Source: Oscillospiraceae bacterium (lineage in GTDB: Bacteria; Bacillota; Clostridia; Oscillospirales; Ruminococcaceae). From it: a stretch of DNA of 64,000 bases. This document shows positions 25,945 through 35,707 of the stretch, piece after piece. Each line of letters opens with the position of its first letter. Position 1 is the first letter of the stretch. Location: assembly GCA_021769725.1 (NCBI GenBank), contig JAETSI010000013.1, positions 1 through 64,000 on the forward strand, in the 5' to 3' direction. The position numbers and the translations under genes were made by a program. The notes below the pieces were generated by a model, which saw only the letters and a list, made by a program, of their open reading frames with translations, searched no databases and was not told the origin of the DNA.

Positions 25945-28515
25945 TTATATTTTGCGTTTATGCACGAACAGGAGACAAATTGTCAGCCCAAGGAGCATAG
26001 CGGATAAAACAGAAATCGTCAGTCCGGTTTTTTTCAGTGGGGCTTTATATGAAATCTCAATATAGTGCTTTCCCTGTTTAATCGGAAAACCAATAAAAGC
26101 GGTGTTTGTCCGGAAATAATTAATTGATTTTCCGTCTATAGTTATCCGGAAATTTTTATCATACGGCAGAGAGATATTGAACCACCCGTCTTTGCTGACA
26201 CTGACAGTTCCGGTGATGGTATCGCCAAGAGATTTTTTTCGGTCAATGATAAATTCGTCCTTGTTATTCCGTGCATCATCGAGAACAGACGCATCAAGTG
26301 AAAATGCATGAATATCAGATATGGTGTAAAATCCAGGAGAAAATGTCATTTCAAGACTTTTAGACGTTTCGTAAGGGGACAGAACATAGGTGAAATTATA
26401 GTTTTTATTGCTATATTTCCAGTGAGGGTCAGTGAGTTTATTTTTCACACCGTTTATTGTCAGGAATATATCACTGTATTTCAAAGGGTTTCCGATTCTG
26501 TTATTGGCAGAAGCGGTCACAATAAATATTTTATTTCCAGAAATATTTTCAAGTCCGGCATTAACAGTAAATGATTCCTGTGTGTTCACAGTAAATATAC
26601 CGTTCTCGTATTTTATGTGCGGATCTGATTTCAGTTTTGACAGATCAAGAGTGATCTCCTCTGTACAGCTATTCTGATTTCCATGATTATCACCCGGAAT
26701 TATGATGTTGTTAAGAATTGCCTCGGCTTTGTGTTGAGCCGGAATCGCTGAAAATACATCTTCACCCATGACATCAGATGTCGCATATCCAAGAGGAAAT
26801 GCATAATCGTTGCGATAGATAGCATTTTCGCCAAGATCAGCGACTTGTTCTTCATTGTACATTCTCATTTTTTTTGATGATAATCTGTAACGGCATCCCA
26901 TTAATGCCGTAAAAAATATATTGTACGGCTGATTTTGCAATGCATTGTTTCGTGTACGGTTTTCGCTTAATGATGAATTAAATCGGAAATCTCTGAGATA
27001 AGGATTATTTACAGACGAATAACTGCTTGTGGAAAGATAGTTCATGCAGAAAATGCGATTTACATTTACCTCATTATGTACAGTGTTGGCAAATCGATAC
27101 ATATCTTTATCGTTATTTAAAATTGATATGATAGCCTTTTTAGTATCGGGATTGTAAAATTCTTTTATTTGTCTATTATCGGCAAAAGTATCAGCATAAT
27201 TGTTGACGATACATACGAGCATTGAACTGGCAACCGCATATATCGGCAGAATTTTCTCCTTATTTTTTTGGTATATCCACATCATCAGAAAAGATGTGAA
27301 AATGACCGAAACGAATATAGGAATCCAAAGAATTCTTAATTCATTATTATAGTCGGAAGTCAGAGCGTTCAGAGATCCCATTGCAATGATTACCGCAGAT
27401 GAGGCAACTGTATATTTCGGATCAAGACGTTTTTCTAACAGAAAATTGCCTGTAATAAGCAGCATTACAGGTTCGAGCGGAATGAAAGATTTTCCGTCAA
27501 TATACATAAATGCATTCATTGTGTAGTTTATAAGTGGGAAAATAATACAGCATATAAGTATGACAGGCAAAAAGCGTTCAGATTTTCTGCTTTTTATCAT
27601 CATATAGACAGCCGTAAAAAGAATAAATACGGTAAGTCCCATAGAATATCCTGAGTAAAGAACGGCATTCAAATTGACATTTGGAATGAAAAGTTTCCAG
27701 GCATCAGAATTTTCTGCTTTTTTTTCCCTGCCGGAAAGGATTGCCATAAAGGTGGGCATCCACATGAAAGACGAACAGAGACATCCAAGAATTATTCCGA
27801 AAAATTTTATCCTATATCTTCTGATAAAACGGTTAATAGAGAAATTCCTTCTCTTTTGCAGTTCAAGATATACCATGTAAATTAAAACGGAAGCGAAACA
27901 ACCTACGCTGAAATAGAAACTGGTACACATGATACAGTAAGACATAGCTGATATAAGCAGGATATTCAAAGGATCATTTTTTCTTCTGCATCCCATGAGA
28001 GTTCCCATTAAAAAAGGAAAATAATTCATGAACATTATGTGATGGTGGCTGTGATAAAAAAGTCCGCCTGAGCAAAGAAGAATGACTGAAAGAATAAGGG
28101 ATATTTTTTTTCTGAAATGACCTTTGAAAAAGAAGTATCCCAGAATGGCAGAAATAAGCACCGTTATCAGACTTATAAATTGGATGTAGGTGCTCATTTT
28201 GAGAAATGGAAGCGCATATGCCGGAAGATACAACGGATTTGCAATTCCATAGTATGAGTAATTGTAGATATTCTGACCTCCGCCGATTTGCAGTGCAAAA
28301 TCAGGGAAAATGTCCCGTGTCTCATAAAAGCGCAGTCTGAAATATTCCGGAATAGCGAAATGTTGATTTTTCCAGTCGGTATCCGATCCCCACATAAGAC
28401 CCTCACGGTTTAAAATCATGGTGACAGCCGTTATGAATAAGAATATCAGGGAAATGACGACTATAGCCGCTTTATTCGGATGTTTCTTTATAAACCTATA
28501 TAATTTGCTTTTCAT
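25945..28515 (-). CDS. YfhO family membrane protein
   Basis: This 856-residue protein has an N-terminal helix, a large external loop with GLMWGSDTDWKNQHFAIPEY (about 44-63), about a dozen membrane helices to about residue 460, then a long extracellular part and a last C-terminal helix. This is the layout of YfhO proteins, GT-C-like transferases that in Bacillus and Listeria help glycosylate lipoteichoic or wall polymers. It follows mutS2 after 8 bp, at the end of the operon-like run. The substrate is unknown. Confidence 0.82.
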   Translation of the reverse strand: MKSKLYRFIKKHPNKAAIVVISLIFLFITAVTMILNREGLMWGSDTDWKNQHFAIPEYFRLRFYETRDIFPDFALQIGGGQNIYNYSYYGIANPLYLPAYALPFLKMSTYIQFISLITVLISAILGYFFFKGHFRKKISLILSVILLCSGGLFYHSHHHIMFMNYFPFLMGTLMGCRRKNDPLNILLISAMSYCIMCTSFYFSVGCFASVLIYMVYLELQKRRNFSINRFIRRYRIKFFGIILGCLCSSFMWMPTFMAILSGREKKAENSDAWKLFIPNVNLNAVLYSGYSMGLTVFILFTAVYMMIKSRKSERFLPVILICCIIFPLINYTMNAFMYIDGKSFIPLEPVMLLITGNFLLEKRLDPKYTVASSAVIIAMGSLNALTSDYNNELRILWIPIFVSVIFTSFLMMWIYQKNKEKILPIYAVASSMLVCIVNNYADTFADNRQIKEFYNPDTKKAIISILNNDKDMYRFANTVHNEVNVNRIFCMNYLSTSSYSSVNNPYLRDFRFNSSLSENRTRNNALQNQPYNIFFTALMGCRYRLSSKKMRMYNEEQVADLGENAIYRNDYAFPLGYATSDVMGEDVFSAIPAQHKAEAILNNIIIPGDNHGNQNSCTEEITLDLSKLKSDPHIKYENGIFTVNTQESFTVNAGLENISGNKIFIVTASANNRIGNPLKYSDIFLTINGVKNKLTDPHWKYSNKNYNFTYVLSPYETSKSLEMTFSPGFYTISDIHAFSLDASVLDDARNNKDEFIIDRKKSLGDTITGTVSVSKDGWFNISLPYDKNFRITIDGKSINYFRTNTAFIGFPIKQGKHYIEISYKAPLKKTGLTISVLSAMLLGLTICLLFVHKRKI

Positions 28516-28523
28516 TGTCGAAC

Positions 28524-30905
28524 CTACTTCAGTTCAACTACGGTAACGCCGTCCTCACCCTCGCCGAAAAGTCCGAGACGAAAGTTTTTTACTGACGGGT
28601 GAGATCTCAATCTTCTGTGAACTGCCGTTCTTAAAAGACCTGTACCCTTACCGTGAATTATTGTAATGGTTGAAATATTTGACATTACAGCCTGATCTAT
28701 AAAGGCATCAAGCTGATATACACCGTCGTCGCAGGCGCAGCCACGGATGTCAAGTTCCATTTTTCCCCGGCGTTCTGCCTTAACACCGACTTTGTTCATG
28801 TTTCTGACAGGATGCTTTTTCTGGATATTTTTTTGCGGTTCTTCAAGCCGGAGACGGGATATATTCATTTTTGTTTTCATGACGCCCATCTGAACATAGA
28901 CAAAATCGCTGCCGTCGGGATCACCGGAGATTATTCCCTTACGATTAAGGTCTACAACAAAGACGGTATCGCCACGTTTAAGTTTGCGTGGGAGAACGTA
29001 TTCTTCCTGTATGGAACGGCTGTCCACGGGATTTGCAGTGTCGTACATCTTGTTGAAGCTTTGTTTTGATTTTGATTTCATAGAAGAAACGTTGGCACTG
29101 AAATCTTTTTTATCCTTTTCACGGCGGAGACTCTCAAGTTCATTGAGAAGTTCGTTGGATTCAGCCTTAGTCTGTTCGATTATAGTCATTGCTCTGAGCC
29201 GTGCTTTTTCAAGTTCCTCCAAGCGTGAAGCTTCAAGTTCTTCACGTTCTTTCCGGAGCATTCTTTCATGGTCTTCCGCTTCTGCTCTTAACCGGGATAT
29301 TTCTTCTTTTTGACGTTCAAGTTCAAGCCGGCTGGCTTCAAGTTTGCCGATAACTTCTTCAAGACGTGTATTTGCATCATCTACACGAAGTTTTGCATCC
29401 TGAATAATATCTTCCGGCATACCAAGCCCTGCGGAAATAGCAAAAGCATTGGATTTACCCGGAGATCCAACAATAAGTCTATAGGTCGGTCTCAGTGTTT
29501 TTATGTCAAACTCGCAGGATGCATTCTGCACATCGGGATTATCTATTGCAAATACTTTAAGCTCCTGATAGTGCGTAGTAACCATGAGTTTTGCTCCGTT
29601 TTCCATAAGACGCCTTATAATTGAAACAGCAAGAGCGGCTCCCTCCACGGGATCTGTTCCCGAACCGAGTTCATCCAGAAGAACCAGAGAATTTTCGTCC
29701 GCAGTTTTCAGTATTTCGATTACTTTGTTTGTATGTGAAGAAAATGTAGAAAGGTTCTGTTCAATACTCTGACTGTCGCCAATATCTGCCAGAATGTGGC
29801 TGAAAACTGAGATCTTGCTGCCGTCGGCTGTGGGAATAAGCAGACCACACATAGTCATGGCGCAGAGAAGTCCTGCGGTTTTCAGAGCAACAGTTTTTCC
29901 GCCGGTGTTTGGTCCTGTGATTATAAGAGCCTGATATTCTTCACCGATAGAAAGATTTACAGGTACGGCTTTATTTTTATCCAGAAGGGGATGACGTGCT
30001 TTTTTCAGATTGATTTTGCCGTCATTGGTGATTTCAGGCAGAGAGCAGTTCAGCTTTGCTGCAAGATTAGATTTAGCAAAATAAAGATTTAGTTCCACGC
30101 ATATCTTATAATTTTCGCAGAGAATATCTGCATAATCGCCGCAGTCATGGCAGAGTTCACGGATTATTCTTTCGATTTCCTCCTGTTCCTTGCCTTCAAG
30201 GATTCGTATATCGTTGTTTGCCTCAACGATAGCCATGGGTTCGATAAAAATTGTCTGACCGGTAGCTGATGTATCATGGACAAGACCGCTTATCTGTCCA
30301 CGATGTTCAGATTTTACAGGCAGAACAAAGCGCCCGTCTCTTAGGGTTACAGAATTTTCCTGGAGATACTGCTGAGTAGTTTTGTTTTTTATCATTTTAT
30401 CCAGTGTTTCACGAAGCTGCATTCCGGCACGGTTGATTTTCCGGCGGATAGCTGCAAGTTCCGGACTTGCGGCGTCGGCTATTTCGTTGTCGGAAATAAT
30501 CGAACGCTCCAGTTTTTCAAGGAGCCAGTCGTTAGGTTTGAGCCGGGAAAAAAGATAGCTGAGTTCGGTCTCCATATTTTCGCAATGACCGTACCAGTCT
30601 GAAAGTCCTTTTATCTGGCGGAGCATAGCCGCAATATCCATAAGGTCACGCAGTGAAATAACCGCTCCGGACTTTGCACGGGCGGCTGTTGATGTTATAT
30701 CCTTGAAACTGCTGAACGGCGGAGTTCCGAATTGTACGGAAAGATTAAATGCCTGAAAAGTTTTAAGGCACTCATAGCGTGTCCGTTTCAGGTCGCAGTC
30801 AGGACGGAGAGCAAGAGCCATTTTTCTTGTTTCCTCATTGGAGGTAAGTTCTGCAAGCATTTCAAGAATTTTGTCAAGTTCGAGTGTTTTAAGATATTTA
30901 TTCAT
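28524..30905 (-). CDS. mutS2: Endonuclease MutS2
   Basis: This is a 793-residue MutS2. The middle holds the ATPase with Walker A GPNTGGKT (about residues 330-337), Walker B LVLLDELGSGTDP and the TTHYQEL switch; a coiled coil follows (about 510-610), and a C-terminal Smr nuclease domain has LDIRG and HGKGTGLLR. MutS2 limits homologous recombination and, in Bacillus, helps rescue collided ribosomes. It overlaps recO by 8 bp. Confidence 0.95.
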   Translation of the reverse strand: MNKYLKTLELDKILEMLAELTSNEETRKMALALRPDCDLKRTRYECLKTFQAFNLSVQFGTPPFSSFKDITSTAARAKSGAVISLRDLMDIAAMLRQIKGLSDWYGHCENMETELSYLFSRLKPNDWLLEKLERSIISDNEIADAASPELAAIRRKINRAGMQLRETLDKMIKNKTTQQYLQENSVTLRDGRFVLPVKSEHRGQISGLVHDTSATGQTIFIEPMAIVEANNDIRILEGKEQEEIERIIRELCHDCGDYADILCENYKICVELNLYFAKSNLAAKLNCSLPEITNDGKINLKKARHPLLDKNKAVPVNLSIGEEYQALIITGPNTGGKTVALKTAGLLCAMTMCGLLIPTADGSKISVFSHILADIGDSQSIEQNLSTFSSHTNKVIEILKTADENSLVLLDELGSGTDPVEGAALAVSIIRRLMENGAKLMVTTHYQELKVFAIDNPDVQNASCEFDIKTLRPTYRLIVGSPGKSNAFAISAGLGMPEDIIQDAKLRVDDANTRLEEVIGKLEASRLELERQKEEISRLRAEAEDHERMLRKEREELEASRLEELEKARLRAMTIIEQTKAESNELLNELESLRREKDKKDFSANVSSMKSKSKQSFNKMYDTANPVDSRSIQEEYVLPRKLKRGDTVFVVDLNRKGIISGDPDGSDFVYVQMGVMKTKMNISRLRLEEPQKNIQKKHPVRNMNKVGVKAERRGKMELDIRGCACDDGVYQLDAFIDQAVMSNISTITIIHGKGTGLLRTAVHRRLRSHPSVKNFRLGLFGEGEDGVTVVELK

Positions 30906-31653
30906 AGATCTTCCTTACATCCTTATAGTAGTTAAGTGTCTGAAAATGACGTTCAAGGTGAACGATAAGATAATTTTCTGTTATTGCTGAAAGGCTCATC
31001 ATGGCGCTGTCAGAAATGCGGAAGTTAAAGAGCCTGTTGAAATCCGCAAGAACGATATGCCGGATAGCGCTGAGTACAGGCAGTTTTATTTTTGTAAAAT
31101 CCTTATCAACAGCGCCGTCGAAGCAGTCGGCGCAGTAAAAGCAGCTGTTTTTTTCGCTGAAATATAGGATATCAGGTTCGTATATTCCGCACATACGGCA
31201 TCCGATTATATCAGGCATAAAGCCGATTTCCGCCATAAGTCTCAGTTCAAAGACCGATTTAAGCAATTGCTGATCTCTCTTACCGTTTTCGAGGTAATGC
31301 AGTGTATTAAGAATAAGCCGCATGATCTCCGCTCCGCCGCACTCTTCATCTATACAGAAAGTAAGAACTTCTGAAAAGTATGAAGCAAGAGCGATCTTTG
31401 TAAGGGAATCACGCAGCCCATAGAAAATATGTATCGGCTCTGCACTGTTGAGATAATAGCGGCTGCCCCTCCGATCCATGCAGAATTTGGAATATGCGAA
31501 AAGCTGGGCGGAGCTTCTCGATTTTCCGCCAATTTTTCCTGCCCCTTTTGCAGAGACTTCAATCATTCCATTATCTTTTGTGAGAACATCAAGAAATTTA
31601 TCATGTTCACCCACAAGACGTTCTCTCAGAACTATTCCTTCTTGTATTATCAT
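30898..31653 (-). CDS. recO: DNA repair protein RecO
   Basis: RecO helps RecF and RecR load RecA on single-stranded DNA. The 251-residue protein has the N-terminal OB-fold (IIQEGIVLRERLVGEHDKFL) and a zinc site: CRMCG (about 157-161) and CADC (about 177-180). It overlaps mutS2 by 8 bp and the small yqzL gene by 47 bp in another frame. Confidence 0.93.
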   Translation of the reverse strand: MIIQEGIVLRERLVGEHDKFLDVLTKDNGMIEVSAKGAGKIGGKSRSSAQLFAYSKFCMDRRGSRYYLNSAEPIHIFYGLRDSLTKIALASYFSEVLTFCIDEECGGAEIMRLILNTLHYLENGKRDQQLLKSVFELRLMAEIGFMPDIIGCRMCGIYEPDILYFSEKNSCFYCADCFDGAVDKDFTKIKLPVLSAIRHIVLADFNRLFNFRISDSAMMSLSAITENYLIVHLERHFQTLNYYKDVRKIYE

Positions 31654-31732
31654 TTAATTTTTCCTTGTATCTGAGATAGTCCTCAATAGTTCCGGTTTGA
31701 GTAAATTTATCCCATAAAGCATCTGATGACAT
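31607..31732 (-). CDS. yqzL: YqzL-like small protein
   Basis: This 41-codon gene begins MSSDALWDKFTQTGTIEDYL, followed by RYKE, matching the YqzL family (aromatic, F-x-x-TG-x-IE-x-Y-L-x-Y/F-K), which sits just upstream of recO in Bacillus and many Firmicutes. GGAGG precedes ATG 31732 at ideal spacing. Its 3' part overlaps recO in a different frame, so recO translation is probably coupled to it. It is too short for usual ORF cut-offs. The function of the family is not known. Confidence 0.85.
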   Translation of the reverse strand: MSSDALWDKFTQTGTIEDYLRYKEKLNDNTRRNSSERTSCG

Positions 31733-31741
31733 ATTTAATCC

Positions 31742-31777
31742 TCCGCAAGAAATATTAATACATATATTTTCTGCGGA
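31742..31777 (-). promoter_or_regulatory. Hairpin overlapping the yqzL ribosome binding site
   Basis: TCCGCAAGAAATAT (31742-31755) pairs with ATATTTTCTGCGGA (31764-31777), 14 bp with one mismatch and one G-T pair. On the transcribed strand the last stem bases (GCGGA) run into the GGAGG of yqzL, so the hairpin can hide part of the ribosome site. It could equally be a processing or weak termination site between era and yqzL. Confidence 0.5.
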
Positions 31778-31800
31778 AAAAATATAAATATTATCGGTAA

Positions 31801-32694
31801 TTATTTCTCTGAAAGACCAAGAGTTCTGATAATTCCCTCACGGTTGCGCCAGTCCTCCTTGACCTTGACCCAGCACTGGAGATTTACTTTGATCTGAAAA
31901 AAATCTTCAAGATCAAGCCGTGCTGCAGTTGATGCTTTTTTCAGCATAGTACCGCCCTTGCCAATTATTATTCCCTTGTGAGATTCTTTTTCGCAGTAGA
32001 TCACGGCAGAAATGTCAAGAATATCTTTATCTTCACGTTCAATCATAGATTCAACGCCGACTGCTATGCCGTGAGGAACTTCATCGTTAAGCAGCATAAG
32101 CAGCTTTTCACGGATCATTTCCGCAGCCAGTACCTTTTCAGGCTGATCGGTAATCATATCATCGGGAAAGAAATGAACTGATTCTTCCGAAAGCTTGATT
32201 ATCTCGTCAATTACAATGTTCACGCCGTTATTTTCTGTTACGCTGACAGGGATAACAGCCTGAAAATCAACTTTTGAGGTAATATCTGCAATAATCGGTG
32301 CAAGATCGTCTTTGCTTCTGAGCAGATCAATCTTGTTTAGAACCAGGATCACCGGCATTTTTGATTTGTTCAGAGAACGGAGAAGGTTAAGCTCCTGTTC
32401 ATTGATTTTTTTTGAGCAGTCCATCATAAAAACGACAGCGTCAATATCGCTGACAGATTCTTTTACGGTATTGAGCATATGCTCGCTAAGTTTGTTTACC
32501 GGTTTATGAAGTCCCGGAGTATCGAAGAAAACGAGCTGAACATCGTCAATATTTTTTATTCCCGTGATTCGTGTACGTGTAGTCTGGGGTTTACTGCTTA
32601 CTGAGGCGATCTTTTCGCCGACAATAGCATTGAGTAATGAAGATTTTCCGGCGTTTGTCCGTCCGGCAATGGTTACAAAAGCAGTTCTGGACAT
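31801..32694 (-). CDS. era: GTPase Era
   Basis: Era is a GTPase that helps assemble the 30S subunit. The 297-residue protein has G1 GRTNAGKS (about residues 11-18; most homologues have GRPNVGKS), G3 FFDTPGLH, G4 NKID and a C-terminal KH domain with GIIIGKGGTMLKK that binds the 16S rRNA 3' end. It overlaps ybeY by 1 nt, the standard Firmicutes order ybeY-era-recO. Confidence 0.95.
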   Translation of the reverse strand: MSRTAFVTIAGRTNAGKSSLLNAIVGEKIASVSSKPQTTRTRITGIKNIDDVQLVFFDTPGLHKPVNKLSEHMLNTVKESVSDIDAVVFMMDCSKKINEQELNLLRSLNKSKMPVILVLNKIDLLRSKDDLAPIIADITSKVDFQAVIPVSVTENNGVNIVIDEIIKLSEESVHFFPDDMITDQPEKVLAAEMIREKLLMLLNDEVPHGIAVGVESMIEREDKDILDISAVIYCEKESHKGIIIGKGGTMLKKASTAARLDLEDFFQIKVNLQCWVKVKEDWRNREGIIRTLGLSEK

Positions 32695-33206
32695 CAGGTA
32701 TTATCTCCGTTTACAATAAAAGTAGCGTCTCTGGAAATACCGAGCTTTTCCAATACGGATTCTTCTTTTTCATGCATGATCTGTTGGTCAAGGGGACTTG
32801 TTTCGTGGTCGTATCCAAGCAGATGAAGCATAGAGTGAACTGTCAGGAAACCGATTTCACGCTCAAGTGAATGGCCGTAGTTTTTTGCCTGTTTTACGGC
32901 AGTTTCAAGGGATATAACAACATCACCCAAAAGAACGGCGCCTGTTTCAGGATTTATCTCCACAGAGCCGTCGTCGTCTGTAAGAGGGAATGAGAGAACA
33001 TCCGTAACGCTGTCTTTATTTCTGTAGATTTTATTAAGATTTTTGATTTCATTATTGCTGACAAATGAAACGCTTACTTCGGCATCTTTGTCAAATTTTT
33101 CTGTTGTGAGAACAGCCTGGCAGCATCTTCTGATAAGAAGTCTGATACCAACCGGTATTTTGATTTCTGCCTGATTATTTTTTACATATACCTTTAATTT
33201 AGCCAT
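32694..33206 (-). CDS. ybeY: Endoribonuclease YbeY
   Basis: YbeY is a zinc-dependent rRNA maturation factor. The metal motif HSMLHLLGYDHE (three histidines) lies near residues 123-134 of 170. It overlaps phoH by 8 bp and era by 1 nt, so all three are tightly coupled. Confidence 0.95.
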   Translation of the reverse strand: MAKLKVYVKNNQAEIKIPVGIRLLIRRCCQAVLTTEKFDKDAEVSVSFVSNNEIKNLNKIYRNKDSVTDVLSFPLTDDDGSVEINPETGAVLLGDVVISLETAVKQAKNYGHSLEREIGFLTVHSMLHLLGYDHETSPLDQQIMHEKEESVLEKLGISRDATFIVNGDNT

Positions 33207-34179
33207 GATTTTTCATTCTCCCTTCACCGGAATTGTTATATTTTTCATATGCTTTAATAATATCCTGAACAAGTCGGTGACGAACAACGTCTTTTTCACT
33301 GAACTTGTGGATGAATATGTCGTCAATACCTCTGAGAACCTTTACAGCTTCGACCAGCCCTGACTTGTGTTTGTCGGGAAGATCTATTTGTGTTATATCG
33401 CCGGTAATGACCATTTTACTTTCGTTTCCGAGACGTGTAAGGAACATTTTTATCTGTTCGGAAGTAGTATTCTGAGCCTCGTCAAGAATAATAAACGCTT
33501 CGTCAAGAGTACGTCCTCTCATGTATGCAAGAGGTGCAACTTCGATTATGCCCTTTTCCATATAGCGTGCGAAACTTTCCGCTCCGAAAAGATCGTAAAG
33601 TGCGTCATACAGAGGTCTGAGATAAGGATCAACCTTATCCTGAAGATCGCCGGGAAGAAATCCGAGTTTTTCTCCGGCTTCCACGGCAGGACGGGTGAGA
33701 ATGATCTTTCTTATCTTATGTTCCCTGAAAGCCTTGACTGCCATTGCGACGGCGAGATATGTCTTGCCTGTACCTGCGGGACCTATTCCTATGACGATGG
33801 TGGTATTATTTATTGCATCAACATATTTTTTCTGTCCCACAGTCCGTGCCCGGAGAACTTTCCCGGAAGCGGACATACAAATTCCGTCCTTTCCGAGATC
33901 ACTGAGCTGCTGTTCTGCTCCGTCGGCGACCATTGAAGTAACATATCTGACAGTGTGTTCGCTGAGCCGCTGACCGTTGCTGCTTATTTTCAGCAGAGCA
34001 ATCAATGCCTTTGCTGCGGTTTCGGTATTTTTTTCGTCACCGATAAGTTTTATTCCGCCGTCACGAAGTACAGCGCTGACTCCGTATTCTTCCTGGATGC
34101 GGCTGATATTGCCGTCAAGCTGTCCGAAAAGCTCAGAAAGTCTGTCTTGATCGTCCACAGTAATAAATTTTTCTGCCAT
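33199..34179 (-). CDS. PhoH family ATPase
   Basis: PhoH-like ATPases (YbeZ type) go with YbeY and are linked to RNA metabolism. The 326-residue protein has Walker A GPAGTGKT (about residues 134-141), the LTRPAVEAGEKLGFLPGD signature and Walker B FIILDEAQN. The ribosome site AGGAG lies just before ATG 34179, which abuts the stop of the CYTH gene. Confidence 0.93.
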   Translation of the reverse strand: MAEKFITVDDQDRLSELFGQLDGNISRIQEEYGVSAVLRDGGIKLIGDEKNTETAAKALIALLKISSNGQRLSEHTVRYVTSMVADGAEQQLSDLGKDGICMSASGKVLRARTVGQKKYVDAINNTTIVIGIGPAGTGKTYLAVAMAVKAFREHKIRKIILTRPAVEAGEKLGFLPGDLQDKVDPYLRPLYDALYDLFGAESFARYMEKGIIEVAPLAYMRGRTLDEAFIILDEAQNTTSEQIKMFLTRLGNESKMVITGDITQIDLPDKHKSGLVEAVKVLRGIDDIFIHKFSEKDVVRHRLVQDIIKAYEKYNNSGEGRMKNHG

Positions 34180-34701
34180 TTAGGTGCTCCTGTCATCCGG
34201 CTGACTGCAAGGAAAAGCTCCTGCTGCTGAGAGGGAAGCATTAGAATATCTGCTGTCTGCCGTAACGTCTTTTATAACCCTGACGCTGTCGGGAAAGTCA
34301 ATCACCTGTTCGGGAGAACCAAGCTCAAGTTCCATAACGGCGAGGTCTTTTGAAAAGGGATATGTATCGAGTTCAAAAAACTGATTTTTATAGTCGAAGC
34401 ATATTCTTGTTTTGACTACGGGCACAAGGCTGCTGTCGGAATCGGAGAGGAGCTTTTTGTACTCATCTGCGGTGATATCATATTCTGTTTCTTCCCGAAT
34501 TGACGGCGAAACGAAGATTTTTTCCGTATAGGTGTAAAAGACATTTCCAGTCTCTTCCAGACGTCTTACTCTGCGCTGGGAATTATTTTTTCCACGGTGC
34601 AGATAGGTCTGTGTTATGTTGAGCCTGCGTTTCACGTTAAGCTTTTCAATATCCGGGAATTCAACCAGGAATTTTCTTTCAATTTCAAGTCCTTTTGCCA
34701 T
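34180..34701 (-). CDS. CYTH domain protein
   Basis: This 173-residue protein has the CYTH signature EIERKFLV (about residues 5-12) and alternating basic and acidic strands (RRVRRLEE, TYTEK) that form the triphosphate tunnel. Family members are inorganic triphosphatases, thiamine triphosphatases or class IV adenylate cyclases; triphosphatase activity is the likeliest. It is the first gene of the - strand run to YfhO, directly behind a consensus promoter. Confidence 0.85.
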   Translation of the reverse strand: MAKGLEIERKFLVEFPDIEKLNVKRRLNITQTYLHRGKNNSQRRVRRLEETGNVFYTYTEKIFVSPSIREETEYDITADEYKKLLSDSDSSLVPVVKTRICFDYKNQFFELDTYPFSKDLAVMELELGSPEQVIDFPDSVRVIKDVTADSRYSNASLSAAGAFPCSQPDDRST

Positions 34702-34764
34702 AATATAACTCCGGAATTTTATAAGAACCTAATAGTAAAGGTTCTAAGAATTATCACAAGATAT

Positions 34765-34793
34765 ATTATACATCATTTTTTGAATATTGTCAA
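34765..34793 (-). promoter_or_regulatory. Promoter of the CYTH-phoH-ybeY-era-recO-mutS2 run
   Basis: On the - strand TTGACA (34788-34793), 17 bp, TATAAT (34765-34770), a full consensus match about 65 bp before the CYTH start codon. Confidence 0.88.
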
Positions 34794-34865
34794 CAAAAAC
34801 CTGTGATTTTTTCTGTATATTATGTTTAAGGTTACGTTTTATAACAAGGGGGAACATAATAGCAA

Positions 34866-35678
34866 TTAAAGATCGCCCAGCATGATGCTGAATCTGGAAT
34901 TGCCATCGTTTATAAGCTGCTTTTTTGATTGTTCAACGATGATATTGTTATCAGCGGAAGCTGCCAGAAATTTAATTGTCAAGTGTTTGGTGCCCGGCTC
35001 TGTTTTTATACCGAGCTTGTCTGCAATTGTTTCGGTGATCTCCTTAGAAAAAATCGAAAAAAAGTCCATAATATCTATATTATCAGATTGTGAATCCTGT
35101 ATCTGCACATTTGTATCGATCGTGATTTCGGGTATTTCGTTTATGATGCAAGCAGATAAATCAAATTTGATGGGAAACGCTAATTCATCTTTTGAATCAG
35201 CGGCTGAAATATACGCTTTTCTGATAAAGTGAAGAATAATGATGTCCAGAAGTTCTCTGAAAGAACTGAAGATAAAATCATTTTTGCAAACTACATTTAT
35301 TTCGCATTTGTTACCGAGAATTCTTTTACAATTTGATGCAAAATTTTTAAGGTAAGAAGATACGCAGATCTGATGCAAAACAGGATTTTCGTTCAATATT
35401 GCATCACATAATAAGGCTATACGCAGAAGAATGCATCTGGCATGACCGGAAATGTTTGCATGATCGTCTAATGCTTTAATGCAGACAACAGAGTTATTGG
35501 TAGGAATATTATTATCATTGGAATTATTTTTTAGATTAGCTCTCAGTTTTTCATTAAGAATATCATCAGAGCTTTTAAAGAATGCTTCAGCATAATTTAC
35601 TATGCTGCTGAAACTTTTTAAGAGTTTCTTTGCATATTCGTTGTTGCAAAAATTCATAAATTCAGTATTTTTTTCCAT
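34866..35678 (-). CDS. Unknown protein with weak histidine-kinase-core resemblance
   Basis: I do not recognise this 270-residue protein. It has no signal peptide or membrane helix. The first half is helical, and the region FSSFRELLDIIILHFIRKAY (about residues 137-156) recalls the N-box helix of GHKL ATPase domains, but no clear glycine-rich ATP loop is seen, so any kinase relation would be degenerate. A GTG at 35687 opens the frame, but it is part of the AAAGGTG ribosome site; ATG 35678 is preferred. The leader contains a three-way-junction structure (35708-35812) behind its own promoter, which suggests regulation at the RNA level. Confidence 0.6.
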   Translation of the reverse strand: MEKNTEFMNFCNNEYAKKLLKSFSSIVNYAEAFFKSSDDILNEKLRANLKNNSNDNNIPTNNSVVCIKALDDHANISGHARCILLRIALLCDAILNENPVLHQICVSSYLKNFASNCKRILGNKCEINVVCKNDFIFSSFRELLDIIILHFIRKAYISAADSKDELAFPIKFDLSACIINEIPEITIDTNVQIQDSQSDNIDIMDFFSIFSKEITETIADKLGIKTEPGTKHLTIKFLAASADNNIIVEQSKKQLINDGNSRFSIMLGDL

Positions 35679-35707
35679 TTTTTTCACCTTTCTGTAAACA
35701 GCACTCT

